Source of the DNA: Synergistales bacterium
Lineage (GTDB): Bacteria > Synergistota > Synergistia > Synergistales > Synergistaceae
DNA length: 9,505 bases
Direction of reading: 5' to 3'
NCBI GenBank assembly: GCA_026002695.1
Contig: BOCB01000058.1
Coordinates: forward strand, 1 to 9,505
The notes beneath the pieces are model-generated. The model worked only from the letters and a program-made list of their open reading frames with translations. It ran no database searches and was not told where the DNA came from. The position numbers were made by a program, and so were the translations under genes. Of this stretch, positions 6,801-9,505 are shown piece after piece (positions within the stretch are counted from its first letter, which is position 1; every line of letters starts with the position of its first letter).

Positions 6801-7961
6801 GAGAACAAACTGGTTCACGTTTACCGTTACGTCACGGAGGGTACTTTCGATTCGTATCTCTACCAGACATTGGAGAACAAACAGAAATTCATATCCCAGA
6901 TAATGACCTCGAAAAGCCCAATGCGGAGCTGTGAGGACATCGACGAGTCCGTCCTCTCCTATGCAGAAGTAAAGGCGCTCGCGGCGGGTAATCCTGAGAT
7001 ACGGGAGAAGATGACGCTTGATGTGGAGGTTGCAAAGCTTAAAATGGCTAAATCGAGCCACCAGAATAACATCTACACCTTGCAGGACAAGCTGAACAAG
7101 CACTATCCGACTTCAATAAAGCTCGTCGAAAGCTCTATTGAGAGATTACAACAGGACGAAACGCTCGCCGCAAAGACCAAAGGGGAAGAGTTTCCGGGCA
7201 TGGAGATAATGGGCAAACGCTACTCAAAGCGAGATACAGCCGCCGAAGCGCTGCATAAGCTGTGCAAGGGTATTGCCTCGTTCATTCCGACTGACCTCGG
7301 CGAATACAGAGGCTTTGATATGAGCGTCAGGCTCTCGGATATATACAAGATGCCGGAGGTAACGTTGAAAGGAACCTTCAGCCACTCGGTAAGTTTAGGC
7401 GACAGCCCCTCCGGCAACATAACCCGCCTCAACAACGCGCTTGACAAGATACCTGAGCGTATCGCAACACAACAGGAGCGAATCGAATCACTGCGCAAAC
7501 AGGTGAAGGACGCGCAGGAGGAGATAGTTAGGCCATTTCAGAAGGAGGACGAGCTGAATATTAAGCTCTCCCGCCTGCAAGAACTCGATATTTCACTGAA
7601 TATGGACGGGAAAATCAGGAGCGAAGAGCAGCCGGAGGCCGTGGCTGCCAAGAGCGTGCCTGACGAGAGGAATTACCTGATCGACAGTGCCAAGAGGAAA
7701 CTCGGAGGAAACTCCTTTGTCATGGACGCGCAGAAGTGCAGGGTTTACAGCGGCGATGTTCTTGAAATCGGCGAAAAATACGCCGTGCAGAAAATATCCC
7801 ACAGTCAGGGCATTATCCACAACCTGAATAACAACCCTGAGCTGTTGGCGATGATACGAGCGCATGGTAAGGACAATCTTTGCGTTACCTACGACAACAT
7901 CGGCAAATGCAGCGTTGCCCAGAAGGAAAGCGGGCAGGAGCGGGAAGCTGTCAGCTATTGA
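819..7961 (+). CDS. Giant polyvalent protein: ArdC-N-like, N6-adenine methylase, SF2 helicase, KfrB-like domain
   Basis: This is a 2380-residue protein of mobile elements. The ATG is fixed by GGAGGTGA (805-812), 6 bases upstream. In order: an ArdC-N-like ssDNA-binding domain (about 26-99; PDATACAELPQW, GRWIRRG); a helical segment to about 235; a Gly/Glu/Asp/Pro/Arg-rich linker (about 240-425) over tnpV; a YQVGD-type domain (426-480); a small domain (530-627); then an adenine methylase (about 785-978) with motif I LEPAVGVGNFFG (818-829) and motif IV NVPF (882-885). An SF2/SNF2-like helicase spans about 1475-2030, with Walker A HEVGAGKT (Lys1499), DESQ box (Asp1657-Glu1658), ATGTPIS (1707-1713) and motif VI QRAGRIIRQG (from 1984). 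Coiled coils (about 2060-2125 and 2204-2260) precede a KfrB-like domain (about 2300-2370; Tyr2310). Likely role, by inference from P1 DarB-like methylase-helicases: modification or remodelling of transferred DNA. No nuclease domain is evident. Confidence 0.93.
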   Translation: MANKLGEAIELTKRHQSDVARSAGNWFEFLQNTSAHYKYPFEDKVLLHACRPDATACAELPQWNKTFGRWIRRGSSGIPLVSYSDGTPRLRYVFDISDTQQGKYVPSEKYRSAELWCMTSEHEAPVMDMLNAVYGEGYKGNTVKEKLTAIISDLAANDMDEGYSNLIGVTALCIVLSRCGIDTKEMSGQFADIVYFEKPSAITELGGVASELADQVLRQIERTVKTYNLEKSIAEERGDTYGNDEFERTRDSGTLGEQRPVRPEGRGETESAGITRTVDGRSDAEGNGARPEHGVEDGRYRDGLHEGGRLLDTGSAATEAEDAPEREVRPNEADVSGEPQEVVIGEPPSGGDISSTLDGHRGEGEPEVGDDNDGTSQEKPAAGQGSQPDELGGAYEYDESPSGGDDTGVDIRVSPIEEPVPKEPPYQVGDSVYLDDDRRYVIEEIHSFSKSVSLLDTSFIYPISRGLSKAEFERFYNANPKNFPDRQTDIDDTPFVLAPTPVIERIKPRQISIFASEEEQIGSIQVQPLTYDDIGFALALGSGATGGKERIARICAEYAKTKDIADALKQEYGIGGRSLIYPDGVKGWLNYDWKKLTLSKGENEFVSLSWVQAANRITNLVLSGEYGAEFMPPSIFTPSPGIVQPVIETTLSEMPGIVKPKINESPVTPTTPRHEEAGDAPESVSVEIELTEPVVEIPKLDYRIPDEPRDYGGSKTRYRNNVEAIKTLKAIEAEERAATAEEQQTLSLYIGWGALPQAFDRNNDKWTNEYAALQNLLTDEEYRSAMASTLNAHYTSPIVIDAMYKALGNMGLKGGKVLEPAVGVGNFFGRIPEDMSLTLHGIELDPITGRIAQQLYQTAQIQVSGFEKVYLPDNSYDVAIGNVPFGSYKLADPRYDSRNFLIHDYFFAKSLDLVRPGGIVAFVTSKGTLDKENPAVRKYLSQRAELLGAVRLPNNAFKDNAGTEVTTDIVFLQKRGRPIELSPEDEPEWVHLNKTTDGVPVNQYFADHPDMLLGTMSYDRSMYGNDNETACTPFEDRDLSELLERAIGRIQGQITKRDIEAEEEPDWLPADPDVRNWSYTRVEGKIYYRQEYRMYPENLSAQEERRLHAILDLEDCVKRLITFQQYDYDDESIRKEQSNLHGLYDSFTEKYGLINERANAKAFNKDNAYYLLCSLEILDENGKFERKADIFDKRTIRRHTVPDSVDTPSEALTISLAEKARVDIPYISALTGMEREKVIENLRGIIFPNPQKKDGEDYVYETADEYLSGAVREKLEIARIFAEREPKTFSENVTALEKSQPIYLEAGEIDVRLGSTWIDKGYVQDFMYDLLETPRGNRNQITVEYSSFTSDWNITNKTYDWQNVRANSTYGTNRMSAYKIIENTLNLKDVRVYDTVTDENGSERSVLNRRETAMAQLKQETVKEAFKDWIFRDPERRETLVSKYNLLFNSTRPREYDGSHISFPGMSPEIELREHQSNAIAHILYGGNTLLAHEVGAGKTYEMVAAAMESKRLGLCNKSLFVVPNHLTEQMASEFLRLYPAANILVATKKDFETANRKKFCARVATGDYDAVIIGHSQFERIPVSAKRQEEFIQKQIWDIADAIEDFEAQGGSRFTTKQMEKTKKSLEAKLEKLTSQERKDDVVTFEELGVDRLFVDESQNFKNLFLYTKMRNIAGIPQTDSQKSSDMFMKCRYMDKLTGGKGVIFATGTPISNSMTELYTIMRYLQYDRLTDMSLQHFDAWASTFGETSTSIELAPEGSGYRARTRFSKFYNLPELMNVFKDVADIKTADTLHLPRPEAEFHNISVKPTEVQQALVKELSDRAAAVSAKAVEPNVDNMLLITTDGRKIGLDQRLMNSSYPDEPQSKVNACMENIHRIWEETRGERSAQLVFCDFSTPGKDKFNVYDDIRHKLLQKGIPEGEIAYIHDADNEQKKKELFAKVRKGSVRILMGSTQKMGSGTNVQDKLIALHDLDCPWRPSDLEQRAGRIIRQGNENKLVHVYRYVTEGTFDSYLYQTLENKQKFISQIMTSKSPMRSCEDIDESVLSYAEVKALAAGNPEIREKMTLDVEVAKLKMAKSSHQNNIYTLQDKLNKHYPTSIKLVESSIERLQQDETLAAKTKGEEFPGMEIMGKRYSKRDTAAEALHKLCKGIASFIPTDLGEYRGFDMSVRLSDIYKMPEVTLKGTFSHSVSLGDSPSGNITRLNNALDKIPERIATQQERIESLRKQVKDAQEEIVRPFQKEDELNIKLSRLQELDISLNMDGKIRSEEQPEAVAAKSVPDERNYLIDSAKRKLGGNSFVMDAQKCRVYSGDVLEIGEKYAVQKISHSQGIIHNLNNNPELLAMIRAHGKDNLCVTYDNIGKCSVAQKESGQEREAVSY
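1521..1531 (+). promoter_or_regulatory. Internal ribosome binding site for the nested tnpV gene
   Basis: GAGGAAAGAGG lies inside the large gene (coding for part of AEERGD there) and ends 8 bases before the ATG at 1540. It offers two Shine-Dalgarno-like cores, GAGG and AGAGG, at usable spacing. It favours ATG 1540 over the internal ATG at 1723, which has no comparable site close upstream. The TnpV frame is closed by TAG at 1516-1518, so no earlier ATG is available. Confidence 0.6.
1540..2058 (+). CDS. tnpV: TnpV-family transposon protein, nested in the +1 frame of the large gene
   Basis: This is a 172-residue frame lying wholly inside the methylase-helicase gene, same strand, +1 frame. Residues from about 68 to the end match TnpV as I know it from Tn4451-type and other Firmicutes elements: GDYWIPALLPP, then GKYAQMRLTFLENHR, LRAEGTLVAHLTDIEERAN, PDKAANQMSWVGHMN, and the ending KAQAEEMILELIYE. 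The first 60 or so residues (NLNEQEIAELWANSDPFDPKD, LRALGLLEPLTDEATLREM) are an acidic helical extension that I do not recognise; typical TnpV proteins are about 110-130 residues, so a shorter form from ATG 1723 is possible. GAGGAAAGAGG 8 bases upstream supports ATG 1540. Its function is not established; it looks soluble, with no signal peptide or membrane segment. Family match is strong, but expression is inferred. Confidence 0.8.
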   Translation: MATTNLNEQEIAELWANSDPFDPKDAEKLRALGLLEPLTDEATLREMAQDPNTEWRTDDTGMDYMRAGDYWIPALLPPKRKTLPSGKYAQMRLTFLENHRKWLLASLRAEGTLVAHLTDIEERANRRLEMIMTELLRKSPPPDKAANQMSWVGHMNMTKAQAEEMILELIYE

Positions 7962-7986
7962 AAAACACCGAGGAGCGTGAATTATA

Positions 7987-9505
7987 ATGGCGAGAAGCGA
8001 GGTCAGGACGGGCGACTATTCCTTTCAGGGCATGAACGACGGCAACAACTACAGGACGAAGGCATTTGCCGTGTTCTGCCTATGTATCATAGTTACGTTG
8101 CAGATAACGGCGCAGTTCATAGCGTATCAGTACGGGAACAACGCGGCGCTTGGGTGGCGAGTTGATATATACGGCTTTCAGATATACCCGTTCTACAGGG
8201 CTGTGTACTGGCTCTTCGAGCTTATGAGGGTGTACGAGAAGACACGCTCGAACGTCGCCGCGATGAGCGCGTTCGTGTTCGCCTCCGGTTTGCTGACGTC
8301 GGCCTTTATAACCCGTGTTGTCCTGTTCAAATCACGGGCGAAAGCCGTTGAATCCTTACACGGCTCGGCACATTGGGCGACAATCAACGAAATTAAACAA
8401 GCCGGTTTGCTTGACTCATACGGTAACTCGTTCCCCGAAGGCGTAGTAGTCGGAGGGATACGTACAAGCAAAAAGGGTTATGTCAAAATGATGAGGCACA
8501 ACGGGAAGGAGCACGTCCTCTGCTACGCGCCGACACGAAGCGGCAAGGGTGTGTCGTTGGTTCTTCCCACACTGCTCGACGGATGGAAACAGAGCGCGTT
8601 TGTCTTCGACATAAAGGGCGAGAACTTTGCTTTGAGCGCCGGTTATCGCAAGAAGGCGCTCGGTCATAAAATCCTGAAGCTGGACTTCACAGACCCGACC
8701 GCTTCTGCGAAAGGCACATCAGCTACGTTCAACCCCTTGGAGGAAGTGCCGCTCGACTATGATTTTCCGAAAGGCTTTATGCCGGACATTAACCACCTCG
8801 AAAAGATACCCTTCGAGATGGTGCGCTCAGGGACTTATAACGAGACCTCAAGCATACAGCAGATTGTGGCGATAATCATAGATCCGCAGGGCAGGGGTTT
8901 GGAAGACCATTGGGCTAAAACGGCCTCCGCTTTGCTCTTGGGCGCTGTAACTCATCTGTTGTACAAGTGCAGGATGGGGGGCAGGGGCTGTCCGGGCATA
9001 GCGGATGTACTGTCGGAGCTGTCCACTCCGGGGCAGAAGTGGCAGGAGGTCGTTCAAAACTGGCAGAATTACCCTCACCTCGGAGTGCGCGAGGAATTGG
9101 TGGACGGAGCGGCAGTCATGGTATCCGTAACTCATCCGGTCGTGCTCGAAGAGGCGCAGACGATTCTGAATAAACCCGAAAAGGAGGCAGGAAGCGTCTT
9201 ATCTACCGTCGTCTCGAACCTTGCGCTATTCCGCGACCCTATTGTCGCTCATAACACGAGCAGAAGCAGTTTCAAAATACGCGACCTGATGCACAACATC
9301 GACCCGGTCGATTTGTACCTTGTAGTCAGCCCCGCAGACCAACTCAGACTAACGCCTCTGACAAGGCTCGTCATAACGCAGATTATCTTTACGCTCGCCG
9401 GTCATATGGAGTTCGCGGGCGGAAGAAGTGTCGAGGGGTACAAACACAGGCTGCTTCTGTTACTGGACGAGTTCCCCTCTCTGGGGAAGCTCGACCTGTT
9501 CGAGA
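7987..9505 (+). CDS. traG: TraG/VirD4-type type IV coupling protein (3' partial)
   Basis: The frame is open from ATG 7987 to the right edge: 506 codons, about three quarters of a usual 630-700-residue coupling protein. This membrane ATPase links the relaxosome to the conjugative secretion channel. Two membrane helices (about 26-49 and 91-114) are followed by LHGSAHWA (124-131), the conserved segment of RP4 TraG-like proteins. Walker A is APTRSGKG (Lys187), followed by VFDIKGENFALSAGYR. Walker B is LLLLLDEFPSLGKL (Asp494-Glu495). The region between (EKIPFEM, EDHWAKTASALLLGA) fits the all-alpha domain. The upstream frame is closed by TGA at 7978-7980, so 7987 is the first possible ATG. GAGGAG (7970-7975) lies 11 bases before it, a slightly long spacing. 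It starts 25 bp after the methylase-helicase gene, suggesting the same transcript. The SGKG core and the SAHWA segment resemble diderm TraG more than the usual Firmicutes VirD4. Confidence 0.93.
   Translation, partial: MARSEVRTGDYSFQGMNDGNNYRTKAFAVFCLCIIVTLQITAQFIAYQYGNNAALGWRVDIYGFQIYPFYRAVYWLFELMRVYEKTRSNVAAMSAFVFASGLLTSAFITRVVLFKSRAKAVESLHGSAHWATINEIKQAGLLDSYGNSFPEGVVVGGIRTSKKGYVKMMRHNGKEHVLCYAPTRSGKGVSLVLPTLLDGWKQSAFVFDIKGENFALSAGYRKKALGHKILKLDFTDPTASAKGTSATFNPLEEVPLDYDFPKGFMPDINHLEKIPFEMVRSGTYNETSSIQQIVAIIIDPQGRGLEDHWAKTASALLLGAVTHLLYKCRMGGRGCPGIADVLSELSTPGQKWQEVVQNWQNYPHLGVREELVDGAAVMVSVTHPVVLEEAQTILNKPEKEAGSVLSTVVSNLALFRDPIVAHNTSRSSFKIRDLMHNIDPVDLYLVVSPADQLRLTPLTRLVITQIIFTLAGHMEFAGGRSVEGYKHRLLLLLDEFPSLGKLDLFE

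Noticed and set aside
7958..7988. Promoter-like pair TTGAAA (7958-7963) and TATAAT (7983-7988) before the coupling protein
   Set aside because: The spacer is 19 bases and the -10 box overlaps the ATG, so a transcript from it would start inside the coding region and could not supply the start codon.
7977..8165. 62-codon + strand frame starting GTG at 7977, overlapping the start of the coupling protein
   Set aside because: Out of frame with the clear TraG-like protein, no family resemblance, and too close to GAGGAG for a normal start.

Overview
The window is part of the transfer and maintenance region of an integrative conjugative element or conjugative plasmid. All supported genes lie on the + strand, close together, and look like one operon. 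Strong purine-rich ribosome binding sites and protein families common in elements of anaerobic Firmicutes (a TnpV-family protein and a giant methylase-helicase) suggest a Clostridia-like or other gut-type anaerobe. The coupling protein, however, is of the RP4 TraG type more familiar from diderm bacteria, so the host cannot be named with confidence. There is no rRNA, tRNA, CRISPR array, insertion sequence or recognisable origin in the window.

Layout. (1) 1-614: 3' part of an ArdC-like protein (ssDNA-binding/zincin antirestriction family) whose zinc motif is cut by the left edge; it ends in a KfrB-like domain. (2) 648-758: a 36-residue, extremely acidic small protein with its own ribosome binding site. 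(3) 770-791: a perfect 9-bp hairpin just upstream of the next gene's ribosome binding site. (4) 819-7961: a 2380-residue polyvalent protein with an ArdC-N-like domain, a low-complexity linker, an N6-adenine methylase, a superfamily 2 (SNF2-like) helicase, coiled coils and a second KfrB-like domain. (5) 1540-2058: a complete TnpV-family gene lying inside gene 4 on the same strand in the +1 frame, exactly over the low-complexity linker. (6) 7987 to the right edge: 5' three quarters of a TraG/VirD4-type coupling protein.

How they fit together. The coupling protein would bring the relaxosome to the type IV secretion channel. The ArdC-like protein and the methylase-helicase fit roles in protecting or processing the entering DNA in a new host, as inferred for polyvalent proteins of phages and conjugative elements. 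The functions of TnpV and the acidic peptide are unknown. The strongest observation is the overprinting: two long frames, each supported by family resemblance, share about 519 bases, and the big protein's disordered-looking linker seems to be the by-product of keeping TnpV intact in the other frame.
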